The notes under the pieces were generated by a model that saw only the letters and a list, made by a program, of their open reading frames with translations, was not told where the DNA came from and ran no database searches. Below, piece after piece: positions 1 through 7,631 of a DNA stretch of 64,000 nt. The stretch is from Dyella mobilis. Lineage in GTDB: Bacteria; Pseudomonadota; Gammaproteobacteria; Xanthomonadales; Rhodanobacteraceae. Positions within the stretch are counted from its first letter, which is position 1, and every line of letters begins with the position of its first letter. The stretch is from assembly GCF_016904945.1 (NCBI RefSeq), contig NZ_JADIKF010000033.1, positions 62,001 through 126,000 of the forward strand, written 5' to 3'. Both the position numbers and the translations under genes were made by a program.

Positions 1-90
1 GCCTTATAACCGGCCCGGGAGGCGGGATTACCCGCAAGATTTTGGAGGTCGGTACGACGTACCGGCCACGGACGAGGTTTGGAGTCATTC
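1..90. other. Upstream flank of grpE, no identifiable gene
   Basis: The window opens here. A TAA at 7-9 could end an upstream gene (hrcA would be usual before grpE), but three codons are too few to identify it. A short stem GCGGG-ATTA-CCCGC at 22-35 followed by AAGATTTT could be a weak terminator, and an odd palindrome GGTAC-GAC-GTACC lies at 51-63. The grpE ribosome-binding site GGAG is at 81-84. Confidence 0.4.
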
Positions 91-624
91 ATGCACAACA
101 GCGATTCGCAGTCGCCGAACGAAACGCCGGAAAGCGGCACGCAGGCTGCCCCAGGCAGTGAACTGGAGGCCATCAAAGCCAAGCTGGCCGAACTGGAGGC
201 GAGCAACAAGGACCTGCGCGAGGTGGTGTTGCGCGAGAAAGCCGAGCTGGAAAACCAGCGTCGCCGCCTGCATCGCGATCTGGAGCACGCGCGCCGTTTT
301 GCCAATGAGAAGCTGCTGAACGAGCTGCTGCCGGTCTACGACAGCCTGGAACGCGGGCTTTCGGTAGAGGGTGGCGACGTGGCTTCGGTGCGCGAGGGCA
401 TCAGCCTTACGCTCAAGGAACTGCTGCGCATTGCCGGCAATAACGGATTGGTGCAGGTGGATCCGCTGGATCAGCCGCTGGATCCGGAGCGGCATCACGC
501 GGTGAGCATGGTGGAGGCGCCGGGCAAGGCGCCAGGCACCGTGGTCACCGTGCTGCAGAAAGGCTATGTGTTGAACGATCGCTTGCTGCGCCCGGCCCTG
601 GTGGCCGTGGCCAAGGACGACTGA
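91..624 (+). CDS. grpE: Nucleotide exchange factor GrpE
   Basis: GrpE is the cytoplasmic nucleotide exchange factor for DnaK; as a dimer it opens the ATPase domain to release ADP. The 177-residue product is the usual bacterial length. It has an acidic, disordered N-terminus, then a long Glu/Lys/Leu-rich coiled coil (about residues 25-85, containing LENQRRRLHRDLE) and a C-terminal beta wing with the family pattern HHAVSMVE near residue 135 and GYVLNDRLLRPALV near the end. I chose ATG 91 because GGAG at 81-84 is 6 nt upstream; an in-frame TTG at 79 would overlap that site. dnaK follows after 234 nt that hold a separate heat-shock-type promoter, so grpE and dnaK are probably co-regulated but not simply one transcript. 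Confidence 0.97.
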   Translation: MHNSDSQSPNETPESGTQAAPGSELEAIKAKLAELEASNKDLREVVLREKAELENQRRRLHRDLEHARRFANEKLLNELLPVYDSLERGLSVEGGDVASVREGISLTLKELLRIAGNNGLVQVDPLDQPLDPERHHAVSMVEAPGKAPGTVVTVLQKGYVLNDRLLRPALVAVAKDD

Positions 625-692
625 GTCAAGAGAGCCTGTTCCCCATCTCCCCGCAGCCTGCGTGGCCCCGAGTGGCCGCCGCGTGGCGCGCG

Positions 693-716
693 GCCTGACC
701 GGGCCACTGGTCAGGC
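693..716 (+). other. GC-rich hairpin between grpE and dnaK
   Basis: A perfect 8-bp stem (GCCTGACC 693-700, GGTCAGGC 709-716) with an 8-nt loop. No T-tract follows, so it is a processing or stability element rather than a convincing intrinsic terminator. A second small hairpin, GCGGCC-GAGG-GGCCGC, lies at 820-835 in the predicted dnaK leader. Confidence 0.4.
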
Positions 717-780
717 GCTGCACGTGGCCGGGATGTTGAACGGGCTCCAACAATTTCAACACTGCAGGGTTTAGCTGATA

Positions 781-808
781 TTGAACCGTTTTCAGTCAAA
801 CCCCATCT
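781..808 (+). promoter_or_regulatory. Sigma-32 (RpoH) heat-shock promoter of dnaK
   Basis: TTGAAC at 781-786 and CCCCATCT at 801-808, separated by 14 nt, match the enterobacterial sigma-32 consensus (CTTGAA, 13-17 nt, CCCCATNT) almost perfectly; the -10 block is exact. The predicted start near 815 gives a leader of about 45 nt before the dnaK ATG. This is the clearest stress promoter in the window. Confidence 0.75.
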
Positions 809-858
809 GACAAACATTCGCGGCCGAGGGGCCGCATGCGAGATTCCGGAGCATACAC

Positions 859-2790
859 ATGGGCAAAATCATCGGCATTGACTTGGGCACGACCAACTCG
901 TGCGTCGCCATCATGGATGGCAGCAGCGCCAAGGTTATCGAGAACGCGGAGGGCGATCGCACCACGCCGTCCATCGTCGCGTTCACCAAGGACGGCGAAG
1001 TGCTGGTCGGCGCGCCGGCCAAGCGCCAAAGCGTCACCAATCCCAAGAACACGTTCTACGCGGTGAAGCGCCTGATCGGCCGCAAATTCACCGACGCCGA
1101 AGTGCAGAAAGACCTGCACATCGTGCCCTACGGCATCATCGCCCACGATAACGGCGACGCCTGGGTGCAGACCTCCGACGGCAAGAAGATGGCGCCGCAG
1201 GAAATTTCCGCCAAAGTGCTGATGAAGATGAAGAAGACCGCTGAGGACTACCTCGGCGAGACGGTCACCGAGGCGGTGATTACCGTGCCGGCCTACTTCA
1301 ACGACAGCCAGCGCCAGGCGACCAAGGACGCCGGCAAGATCGCCGGCCTGGAAGTGAAGCGCATCATCAACGAGCCGACCGCGGCCGCGCTGGCCTACGG
1401 CCTGGACAAGAAGGGCGGCGACCGCAAGATCGCGGTGTACGACCTCGGCGGCGGTACCTTCGACGTGTCGATCATCGAGATCGCCGAAGTCGACGGCGAG
1501 AAGCAGTTCGAAGTGCTGGCCACCAACGGCGACACCTTCCTGGGTGGCGAAGACTTCGATATGCGCGTCATCGACTACCTGATCGAAGAATTCAAGAAGG
1601 ACCAGGGCATCGACCTGCGCAAGGATCCGCTGGCGCTGCAGCGCCTGAAGGATGCCGCCGAGCGCGCCAAGATCGAACTGTCGTCCGCGCATCAGACCGA
1701 AGTGAACCTGCCGTACGTCACGGCGGATGCTTCCGGTCCGAAGCATCTGAACATCAAGCTCACCCGCGCCAAGCTCGAAGCGCTGGTGGAAGACCTGGTC
1801 AAGAAGACCATCGAACCCTGCCGCACCGCGTTGAACGACGCTGGCCTGCGCGTGTCCGACATCAACGAAGTGATCCTCGTCGGTGGCCAGACCCGCATGC
1901 CGAAGGTGCAGGAGTCGGTGAAGGACTTCTTCGGCAAAGAGCCGCGCAAGGACGTCAACCCGGATGAAGCCGTAGCCGTGGGCGCTGCGATCCAGGGCGG
2001 CGTGCTGGGCGGTTCGGTGAAGGACGTGCTGCTGCTCGACGTGACCCCGCTGTCGCTGGGTATCGAGACGATGGGCGGCGTGATGACCAAGCTGATCGAG
2101 AAGAACACCACGGTGCCGACCAAGGCCTCGCAGGTGTTCTCCACTGCCGACGACAACCAGACCGCCGTGACCGTGCACGTGCTGCAGGGTGAGCGCGAGC
2201 GTGCCAATGCCAACAAGTCGCTGGGCAAGTTCGACCTGGCCGGCATCGACGCCGCGCCGCGCGGCATGCCGCAGATCGAAGTGACCTTCGACATCGATGC
2301 CAACGGCATCTTGCACGTGTCGGCCAAGGACAAGAAGACTGGCAAGGAACAGCGCATCGAGATCAAGGCCGGTTCGGGCCTGTCCGAGGAAGAAATCCAG
2401 CGCATGGTGGCCGACGCCGAAGCCAACAAAGAAGAAGACAAGAAGTTCCACGAGCTGGTCAGCACGCGCAACAAGGCCGATCAGCTGGTGCACGCCACGC
2501 GCAGCGCCATCAAGGAACACGGTGGCAAGGTCGGCGGACAGTTGAGCGAGATCGAAGCGGCGCTGTCGGAACTGGAGAAGGTCAAGGACGGCGACGACAA
2601 AGCAGCGATCGAGTCGAAGATCCAGAAGCTGGAGCAGGTGGCACAGTCGCTTTACGCCGCAGCCCAGGGTAGCGGCAGCGGCCCGGCCGATGCCGATGCA
2701 CAGCCGCACGGCCCGACCGGTTCGGCTCATTCCGACGACGTGGTCGATGCCGAGTTCACCGAAGTGAAGAACGATGGCAAGTCGTCCTGA
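859..2790 (+). CDS. dnaK: Chaperone protein DnaK (Hsp70)
   Basis: DnaK is the ATP-dependent Hsp70 that binds exposed hydrophobic segments, working with DnaJ and GrpE encoded on either side. The 643 residues match the family length. Visible landmarks: phosphate-1 loop GIDLGTTNS at residues 5-13, phosphate-2 YDLGGGTFD near 195, the adenosine segment [10 protein letters not shown] near 337, the interdomain linker [12 protein letters not shown] starting near 390, and a disordered Gly/Ser/Ala-rich tail ending in VVDAEFTEV plus a short extension. ATG 859 has GGAG at 848-851. It starts about 45 nt downstream of a near-consensus sigma-32 promoter and is followed by a hairpin at 2811-2831, then a channel gene instead of dnaJ. 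Confidence 0.99.
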   Translation: MGKIIGIDLGTTNSCVAIMDGSSAKVIENAEGDRTTPSIVAFTKDGEVLVGAPAKRQSVTNPKNTFYAVKRLIGRKFTDAEVQKDLHIVPYGIIAHDNGDAWVQTSDGKKMAPQEISAKVLMKMKKTAEDYLGETVTEAVITVPAYFNDSQRQATKDAGKIAGLEVKRIINEPTAAALAYGLDKKGGDRKIAVYDLGGGTFDVSIIEIAEVDGEKQFEVLATNGDTFLGGEDFDMRVIDYLIEEFKKDQGIDLRKDPLALQRLKDAAERAKIELSSAHQTEVNLPYVTADASGPKHLNIKLTRAKLEALVEDLVKKTIEPCRTALNDAGLRVSDINEVILVGGQTRMPKVQESVKDFFGKEPRKDVNPDEAVAVGAAIQGGVLGGSVKDVLLLDVTPLSLGIETMGGVMTKLIEKNTTVPTKASQVFSTADDNQTAVTVHVLQGERERANANKSLGKFDLAGIDAAPRGMPQIEVTFDIDANGILHVSAKDKKTGKEQRIEIKAGSGLSEEEIQRMVADAEANKEEDKKFHELVSTRNKADQLVHATRSAIKEHGGKVGGQLSEIEAALSELEKVKDGDDKAAIESKIQKLEQVAQSLYAAAQGSGSGPADADAQPHGPTGSAHSDDVVDAEFTEVKNDGKSS

Positions 2791-2810
2791 CCTAGGCTGA
2801 CATTTGACGA

Positions 2811-2831
2811 CGGGCGCCCTCTGGGCGCTCG
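2811..2831 (+). terminator. Hairpin after dnaK, partial terminator or attenuator
   Basis: A 9-bp stem with one G-U pair (CGGGCGCCC 2811-2819, GGGCGCTCG 2823-2831) and a 3-nt loop, followed by TTGTCGTTGG. The T-tract is poor, so partial termination fits better, which would lower dnaJ expression relative to dnaK. Confidence 0.45.
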
Positions 2832-2850
2832 TTGTCGTTGGAGGGGAGCA

Positions 2851-3429
2851 ATGGAGAAGGGGCGGCTAGAAGCCTTCAGCGATGGCGTGCTGGCCATCAT
2901 CATTACCATCATGGTGCTGGAACTGAAGGTGCCGCACGGCGACGGCTGGGAGGTGCTTGCCCAGCAATGGCCGGTGTTCCTGAGCTACGTGCTGAGCTTC
3001 GTCTACGTAGGCATCTACTGGAACAATCATCACCATTTCCTGCATGCTTCGGAAAAGGTGAGCGGCAGCGTGCTGTGGGCCAACCTGCACCTGCTGTTCT
3101 GGCTCTCGCTGATGCCGGTGACCACCGGCTGGATGGGTGAGAACCACTTTGCGCAACTTCCGGTGGCGGTTTACGGCGTTGTACTGCTGATGTGCGCGGT
3201 GGCCTGGATTCCGTTGCAGTACACCCTGATCGAGGCCAACGGAGGCAAAACCTCCTTCCTGGCCCAGGCGGTGGGGGGTGACTGGAAAGGCAAGGTGGCC
3301 GTCGCCATGTATCTGAGTGGCATCCTGCTGGCGTTCGTGGCGCCGTGGGTGTCGTGTTTACTTTATGCCACGGTGGCTGCGATCTGGTTTATCCCCGATC
3401 GGCGCATCGAATCGCGGATCAAGCAATGA
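2851..3429 (+). CDS. TMEM175/DUF1211-family membrane channel
   Basis: A 192-residue integral membrane protein with about six hydrophobic segments. The N-terminal motif [12 protein letters not shown] carries the RxxxFSD signature of the TMEM175 family (R5, F9-S10-D11), and the first helix ([10 protein letters not shown]) follows directly, where the family's pore helix lies. Bacterial members are single-repeat, potassium-conducting tetramers; the role here is inferred from family. The start has a strong site, GGAGGGGAG, at about 2840-2848. Its TGA overlaps the dnaJ ATG (ATGA at 3426-3429), so the two are probably translationally coupled. A channel gene between dnaK and dnaJ is unusual. The HNHHHF-like stretch NNHHHF near residue 60 is typical of the family. 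Confidence 0.9.
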   Translation: MEKGRLEAFSDGVLAIIITIMVLELKVPHGDGWEVLAQQWPVFLSYVLSFVYVGIYWNNHHHFLHASEKVSGSVLWANLHLLFWLSLMPVTTGWMGENHFAQLPVAVYGVVLLMCAVAWIPLQYTLIEANGGKTSFLAQAVGGDWKGKVAVAMYLSGILLAFVAPWVSCLLYATVAAIWFIPDRRIESRIKQ

Positions 3430-4550
3430 GCAAGCGTGATTACTACGAAGTCCTGGGTGTCGAGCGGTCGGTGACCGAAATCGAGCTGAAGAAATCCTTC
3501 CGTCGCCTGGCCATGAAATACCACCCGGACCGTTGCCCCGACGATCCGCACGCCCAGGAAAAATTCAAAGAGGCCAAGGAAGCCTACGAAGTCCTGTCCG
3601 ATACGCAGAAGCGTTCGGCGTACGACCAATACGGCCACGCCGCGTTCGAAGGCGGCATGGGCGGCCGGGGCGGCGGTGCCGGTTTTGGCGACATGGGCGA
3701 TATCTTCGGGGATATCTTCGGCGACATTTTCGGTGGCGGCGGCCGCGGGCGTCAGCGCCGCGGCGCTGACCTGCGCTACATCATGGAACTGGATCTCGAA
3801 GAAGCCGTGTTCGGCGTCGAGAGGAAATTCGACGTTCCCACCCAGGTCAACTGCCACCATTGCAACGGCAGCGGCTCCGACGACGGCAAGACCGTGCAGT
3901 GCAAGACCTGCCAAGGGCATGGCCGCGTGCGCATGCAAAATGGCATTTTCTCCATCCAGCAAACCTGCCCGCATTGCGGCGGCAGCGGACGGGCGATCGA
4001 AAAACCCTGCAAGCAGTGTCACGGCGAAGGCCGCCTGGAAGAAACCCGCACGTTGTCCGTGCGCATTCCCGCAGGTGTCGACAACGGCGATCGCATCCGC
4101 TTGACCGGCCAGGGCGAAGCCGGCCCGGCCGGCACCGAGCCGGGCGATCTGTATGTGGAAGTGCGCGTGCGCGAGCATGCGATCTTCCAGCGCGAAGGCA
4201 ACAACCTGTATTGCGAGTTGCCGATTCGCTTCGCACAAGCGGCATTGGGCGCAGAGCTGGCGGTGCCGACGCTGGAAGGCGAGGTGGGCATCACCATTCC
4301 GCTGGAGACCCAGACCGGGCAGCAGTTCACCTTGCGCGGCCGCGGCGTCAAATCGGTGCGTGGTGGGCGTGCCGGCGATCTGATCTGCCGCGTGGTCGTG
4401 GAAACACCCGTGCGCTTGACGCGCGAGCAGCGCGATCTGCTGGAGAAGCTGGAAGCGACTTTTGCCGGCAGCAATGCCGACGAGCACACACCGCGCGCCA
4501 AGACCTGGGTGGATGGCGTGAAGCAGTTCTGGTCGCGGGTGACTTCCTAA
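3426..4550 (+). CDS. dnaJ: Chaperone protein DnaJ (Hsp40)
   Basis: DnaJ delivers substrates to DnaK and stimulates its ATPase. The 374 residues hold all type I domains: a J domain (residues 1-70, HPD at 33-35), a Gly/Phe-rich region with a threefold repeat of [15 protein letters not shown] near 90-110, a zinc-finger region with four CxxCxGxG units ([32 protein letters not shown]), and C-terminal substrate-binding domains. A much earlier in-frame start exists inside the upstream channel gene, but the J domain begins at [11 protein letters not shown], so ATG 3426 is right; it overlaps the channel gene stop by 4 nt. No separate promoter is visible. Confidence 0.98.
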   Translation: MSKRDYYEVLGVERSVTEIELKKSFRRLAMKYHPDRCPDDPHAQEKFKEAKEAYEVLSDTQKRSAYDQYGHAAFEGGMGGRGGGAGFGDMGDIFGDIFGDIFGGGGRGRQRRGADLRYIMELDLEEAVFGVERKFDVPTQVNCHHCNGSGSDDGKTVQCKTCQGHGRVRMQNGIFSIQQTCPHCGGSGRAIEKPCKQCHGEGRLEETRTLSVRIPAGVDNGDRIRLTGQGEAGPAGTEPGDLYVEVRVREHAIFQREGNNLYCELPIRFAQAALGAELAVPTLEGEVGITIPLETQTGQQFTLRGRGVKSVRGGRAGDLICRVVVETPVRLTREQRDLLEKLEATFAGSNADEHTPRAKTWVDGVKQFWSRVTS

Positions 4551-4567
4551 CCTCACCGTGATTATTC

Positions 4568-4592
4568 GCACCCTCTCCCAAGCGAGAGGGAC
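4568..4592. repeat. REP-like hairpin between dnaJ and dapB
   Basis: CACCCTCTCCC...GAGAGGG forms a 7-bp stem (CCCTCTC/GAGAGGG) of a type widely scattered in intergenic regions of high-GC proteobacteria. A related, more perfect copy is at 61986-62010 in this window. It could also act as a weak terminator after dnaJ. Confidence 0.55.
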
Positions 4593-4613
4593 AAAGCTCG
4601 AGGAAGCGTCTAC

Positions 4614-5426
4614 ATGTCCCAGCCCATTCGTCTTGCCATCAATGGCGCTTCCGGCCGCATGGGCCGGGCTTTGCTTGCGCTGGTGCGCGAAGATCGCCGT
4701 TTCGAGCTGGTGCACGCCGTGGTTTCCGCGGGTTCTGAGCGCGACGGCACGCCGGTATTCGAAGGATTGTCCTCCGGCTTGCGCTACGCGCATGGCTGGG
4801 AAGCCGCGCCGGCTATCGACGTGATAGTCGACTTCAGCGGTCCCGACGGCCTTGCCGCGGCGCTTGCTCATTGCCGCGCGCACCACATCGCGCTGGTAAC
4901 CGGCACGACCGGTCTCGATGCGGCCGCGGAAGCCGGACTCGACGGCGCCTCGGCCGAGCTGCCTCTATTGCGCGCGGCGAATTTCAGCCTTGGCGTCGCC
5001 GTGCTGACCCGCCTTCTGCGCGAGGCCGCTGCATCGCTGCGGGATTGGGATCTGGAAATCGTCGAGGCGCATCACGGGCGCAAGGAAGATGCACCTTCGG
5101 GCACCGCGCTTGCGCTCGGCCATGCCGCAGCCCAGGCGCGAGGCACCACGCTGGCGGAAGACGGCGTATACACCCGTGAAGGCCGGCCCGGCGCACGACG
5201 CAGCGGCACGATCGGTTTTGCGGTAGTGCGCGGCGGCGACGTGGTGGGAGAACACACCGCCTTGCTGCTTGGCCATGGAGAGCGGGTGGAGCTGAGTCAT
5301 CGCGCCACGGATCGTTCCATTTTTGCGCGCGGCGCGCTCGAGGCTGCCGCATGGCTGGCGGGGCGCAAGCCGGGCGGCTACAGCATCGACAACGTGGTGC
5401 AGGAACGCGAACGCAACCCGGGTTGA
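4614..5426 (+). CDS. dapB: 4-hydroxy-tetrahydrodipicolinate reductase DapB
   Basis: DapB catalyses the NAD(P)H-dependent step of the diaminopimelate/lysine pathway, supplying meso-DAP for peptidoglycan. The 270-residue product has the Rossmann loop NGASGRMGRA (residues 9-18), a dinucleotide-contacting VDFSGPD near 72, VTGTTG near 94, and the catalytic signature EAHHGRKEDAPSGTAL near 150-165 (the HH and K are the family's acid/base and substrate residues). ATG 4614 gives the canonical N-terminus. The REP-like hairpin and 63-nt spacer suggest it has its own promoter or depends on read-through from dnaJ. Confidence 0.97.
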   Translation: MSQPIRLAINGASGRMGRALLALVREDRRFELVHAVVSAGSERDGTPVFEGLSSGLRYAHGWEAAPAIDVIVDFSGPDGLAAALAHCRAHHIALVTGTTGLDAAAEAGLDGASAELPLLRAANFSLGVAVLTRLLREAAASLRDWDLEIVEAHHGRKEDAPSGTALALGHAAAQARGTTLAEDGVYTREGRPGARRSGTIGFAVVRGGDVVGEHTALLLGHGERVELSHRATDRSIFARGALEAAAWLAGRKPGGYSIDNVVQERERNPG

Positions 5427-5434
5427 AGGGCGGC

Positions 5435-5463
5435 TTGTTCGCCGGCCTTGGCGCCTGTACCAT
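5435..5463 (+). promoter_or_regulatory. Putative sigma-70 promoter of the riboswitch transcript
   Basis: TTGTTC (5435-5440), 17 nt, TACCAT (5458-5463). The predicted start near 5470 falls at the 5' edge of the riboswitch aptamer, which supports the call. Confidence 0.5.
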
Positions 5464-5471
5464 CCGCCGCA

Positions 5472-5625
5472 ACGTCATTGGGGAGTAGCCATCCTCGCCG
5501 CATCCGGCCGCCAGGCGATGCTCCGAGGAATTCGCGTCAACACACTTGAAGCCTAGATGCTTCATGGCGCGAATGGTTGTCGCAGATGCTCCATCTGCGA
5601 TGGTCCGGCGAGACCTTTGGCCACG
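5472..5625 (+). ncRNA. yybP-ykoY-type manganese riboswitch aptamer
   Basis: Three segments match what I remember of the conserved core of the yybP-ykoY aptamer: GGGGAGTAGC at 5480-5489, GTCAACA at 5536-5542, and GCGAGACCTTTGG at 5608-5620, the counterpart of the GCAAGACCUUU segment that closes the junction. The stems are there too: ATTCGCG (5530-5536) with CGCGAAT (5568-5574), an inner hairpin TGAAGC/GCTTCA (5547-5552, 5559-5564), and a perfect 9-bp hairpin TCGCAGATG-CTC-CATCTGCGA (5580-5600). Characterised members bind Mn2+ and turn on manganese export genes. The closing P1 helix is imperfect, with two T-T oppositions, which is the main reservation. Confidence 0.85.
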
Positions 5626-5639
5626 ACACGACTCACCCT

Positions 5640-5689
5640 GGCTGGGCGAGCGACGTGCGTGCGCCATAGGTTGTCTCGCTTGCCCGGCC
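5640..5689 (+). promoter_or_regulatory. Riboswitch expression platform
   Basis: A long stem GGCTGGGCGAGC (5640-5651) with GCTTGCCCGGCC (5678-5689), 12 bp including two wobble pairs, ends just before the GGAA Shine-Dalgarno-like sequence at 5691-5694 and the ATG at 5701. No T-tract follows, so translational control is more likely than transcription termination. Confidence 0.5.
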
Positions 5690-5700
5690 CGGAACCTTTC

Positions 5701-6708
5701 ATGCTAGTCACCATGCTGCTGTTCCTGCTTTCGGCCGGCATCATCTACGTGTCGTGCGAGTACTTCGTCAACGGCATCGAATGGCTGGGTCAAAAGCTCA
5801 ATATCGGCGCGACGGCAACCGGAACGGTATTGGCCGCCTTTGGCACGGCCTTGCCGGAGAGCGCGGTCACATTTGTTGCCGTGATGATGGGAAGAACTCC
5901 CCAAGTGCGCGACATCGGCGTGGGCGCTGCGCTGGGCGGTCCGCTGGTGCTCGCCACCATTGCCTACGCGGTCGTGGGGGGCGCGCTTTGGTACAACCGG
6001 CGCCGATTGGGTCGCGAAGACCATCGGGTTCGCGTCGATCACTTGCGGCTGGCGCGCGACCAGTCCTGGTTCCTGTCGATTTTCGCGGTGAAGTGCGGGC
6101 TCGGTCTGATCGCTTTTGCGTTCAAGCCCTGGCTGGGCGTGCTCTTTATCGCTGCCTATGCGCTCTACGTGCGGCGTGAATTGAAAAACGATGATGACGC
6201 GTCGGCGGACGACGAAGTGCTGGAGCCGCTGAAATTTCAGCCTCGCGCCGCTGCGCCGATGCTCGGCATGGTGATTGCGCAGACGTGCCTGGCACTGCTG
6301 GTGATTGCCTATGCCTCGCACGTGTTTGTGTCGCAGATCCAGACGATCGGCTTGGCGCTGCATCTGCCGCCGCATCTGATCGCACTGGTATTGAGCCCGG
6401 TTGCGACCGAACTGCCGGAAACGATGAATGCGTTGATCTGGGTGCGGCAGGGCAAGGAACGGTTGGCGCTGGCCAATATCTCCGGCGCCATGATGATCCA
6501 GGCAACGATTCCCAGTGCCTTGGCGCTGTTCGCCACGCCATGGATGTTCGATACGCCGTTGATCGTTGCCGGTGCGGTCACGGTGGCAGCGATTGTTTAT
6601 CTGTGGTGGCTGTTCCGTCGCGGCCAGGTGGACGGACGCCGGTTGTTGCCGGTGGCATGGCTTTATTTGCTGTTCGCCGGCTTCGTAGCCTGGTGGTGCA
6701 TCCGCTAG
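5701..6708 (+). CDS. CaCA-family cation exchanger, probable Mn2+ exporter
   Basis: A 335-residue membrane antiporter of the sodium/calcium exchanger (YrbG-like) family. Both alpha repeats are visible: GTALPESAVTF near residue 50 and SPVATELPETMNALIWV near 230, each with the acidic cation-binding glutamate, plus about ten hydrophobic segments and a charged central loop (KNDDDASADDE near 163). The family exchanges Ca2+ or related ions for Na+/H+. The Mn2+ assignment rests on the yybP-ykoY-like riboswitch directly upstream and is inference. The reading frame extends upstream to 5557, but that segment is riboswitch RNA and translates to a non-membrane stretch, so ATG 5701 is preferred, with GGAA at 5691-5694. 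Confidence 0.85.
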   Translation: MLVTMLLFLLSAGIIYVSCEYFVNGIEWLGQKLNIGATATGTVLAAFGTALPESAVTFVAVMMGRTPQVRDIGVGAALGGPLVLATIAYAVVGGALWYNRRRLGREDHRVRVDHLRLARDQSWFLSIFAVKCGLGLIAFAFKPWLGVLFIAAYALYVRRELKNDDDASADDEVLEPLKFQPRAAAPMLGMVIAQTCLALLVIAYASHVFVSQIQTIGLALHLPPHLIALVLSPVATELPETMNALIWVRQGKERLALANISGAMMIQATIPSALALFATPWMFDTPLIVAGAVTVAAIVYLWWLFRRGQVDGRRLLPVAWLYLLFAGFVAWWCIR

Positions 6709-6711
6709 GCG

Positions 6712-7416
6712 TTATTCGGGCCGAGTCTTGTGCGATGCGTTGCGGTCGCGATCCGCGCCGAGTTTGCGGTCCAGCACGCCGAACAGCTTCTTGAATGCAC
6801 GCGAGAATTTGCCGCGCTTGGTCTTGCGCAGCTTTTCCTCTTCGCTGGTGAGCCAGGCGACCTGGATCACGCGGCGCTCGCCCTCGTAAGGCAGGTGACC
6901 GTGGAAAGAGTTGTCGCAGCGCTTGAATACCGCGAACTCGCCATAAAGCGGCTTGAGCTCGGGGGCGGCCAGGTCGTCGATGTTGTCGATCTTGTTGAGA
7001 AAGCGCAGGCAGCCGTCGCTGGTATCGGGCCACTGCGTATTCAAATAGAGCAGGGCGGTGGCCACTTTGGAGCGGCTGTCGGTATGGATGGTGCCGTGTC
7101 GCTTGTTCAAGGCGCGGCACAGGGTGATCAGCGTCGGATATCGCCCCAGGTCGCTGATCCCCAGGTAGTTGCCGATGGCGCTGGCGAATTCCGGCGTGGT
7201 CAGCTGCCCGACCAGCGCATTCACCGAAGGGCCGCAGTCGATCGGGTCGTAGGGAAAGAAGCCGGCGCTGGTGTATGCGGGGAAATCCCGCTCCAGGTCG
7301 CCGCGGGCCTCATCGGGGAGTTGGCCGTGGGCGATCATGAACGGAAAGGGGTGCTGCCGCACGTCCGTGTCCGGGCGGTCGAGTCGAATGGGATCGAGCA
7401 GAACCGTTGCGCTCAT
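6712..7416 (-). CDS. 2OG-Fe(II) oxygenase superfamily protein
   Basis: A 234-residue soluble protein that looks like a non-haem iron, 2-oxoglutarate-dependent dioxygenase of the prolyl-hydroxylase-like type. The iron triad is readable as H-x-D in GTIHTDSRSK and a distal H in NSFHGHLPYEGERR, with the following Arg the likely 2-oxoglutarate anchor; the YLN and GEFAVFKR segments fit strands of the double-stranded helix core. The substrate is not predictable. A charged Lys/Arg-rich C-terminal tail extends beyond the core. I start at the internal ATG (MSATVLLDP); the upstream extension to 7533 is low-complexity and overlaps the carA promoter. It converges with the exchanger gene, 3 nt apart, with no terminator between them. 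Confidence 0.8.
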   Translation of the reverse strand: MSATVLLDPIRLDRPDTDVRQHPFPFMIAHGQLPDEARGDLERDFPAYTSAGFFPYDPIDCGPSVNALVGQLTTPEFASAIGNYLGISDLGRYPTLITLCRALNKRHGTIHTDSRSKVATALLYLNTQWPDTSDGCLRFLNKIDNIDDLAAPELKPLYGEFAVFKRCDNSFHGHLPYEGERRVIQVAWLTSEEEKLRKTKRGKFSRAFKKLFGVLDRKLGADRDRNASHKTRPE

Positions 7417-7511
7417 GGAGTTTCGTAGCTTTAGCGGGCAAGTGGCTGACAGTCTAGCGCGGGAGATGCGTTTGCGAGCGCCGAGGTGGCATTTTTCACA
7501 ATGCCTGCCGG

Positions 7512-7540
7512 TGGACAGAAAGCGCCCTTGCACCTATCAT
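7512..7540 (+). promoter_or_regulatory. Putative sigma-70 promoter of carAB
   Basis: TGGACA (7512-7517), 17 nt, TATCAT (7535-7540): five of six matches in each hexamer. The predicted start near 7547 gives a leader of about 85 nt carrying the hairpin at 7570-7608. Confidence 0.6.
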
Positions 7541-7569
7541 TTCAACCCGCCCGAGACTTTCTTTGACCC

Positions 7570-7608
7570 AAGGTCCACAAGCCTGCTTCGATGCGGCTTG
7601 CGGACCTT
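7570..7608 (+). promoter_or_regulatory. Structured carA leader hairpin
   Basis: Left arm 7570-7583 (AAGGTCCACAAGCC) pairs with right arm 7595-7608 (GGCTTGCGGACCTT): 14 bp with one A-C mismatch and an 11-nt loop. It ends 23 nt before the carA ATG and has no T-tract, so a translation- or RNA-binding-protein-level role is more plausible than termination. Confidence 0.55.
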
Positions 7609-7631
7609 GCTGCACCTAAAAGGCGGCCCCC

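Noticed and set aside
5557..5700. A 48-codon N-terminal extension of the CaCA exchanger
   Set aside because: It lies in riboswitch RNA, is not hydrophobic, and the family's first helix begins at ATG 5701.
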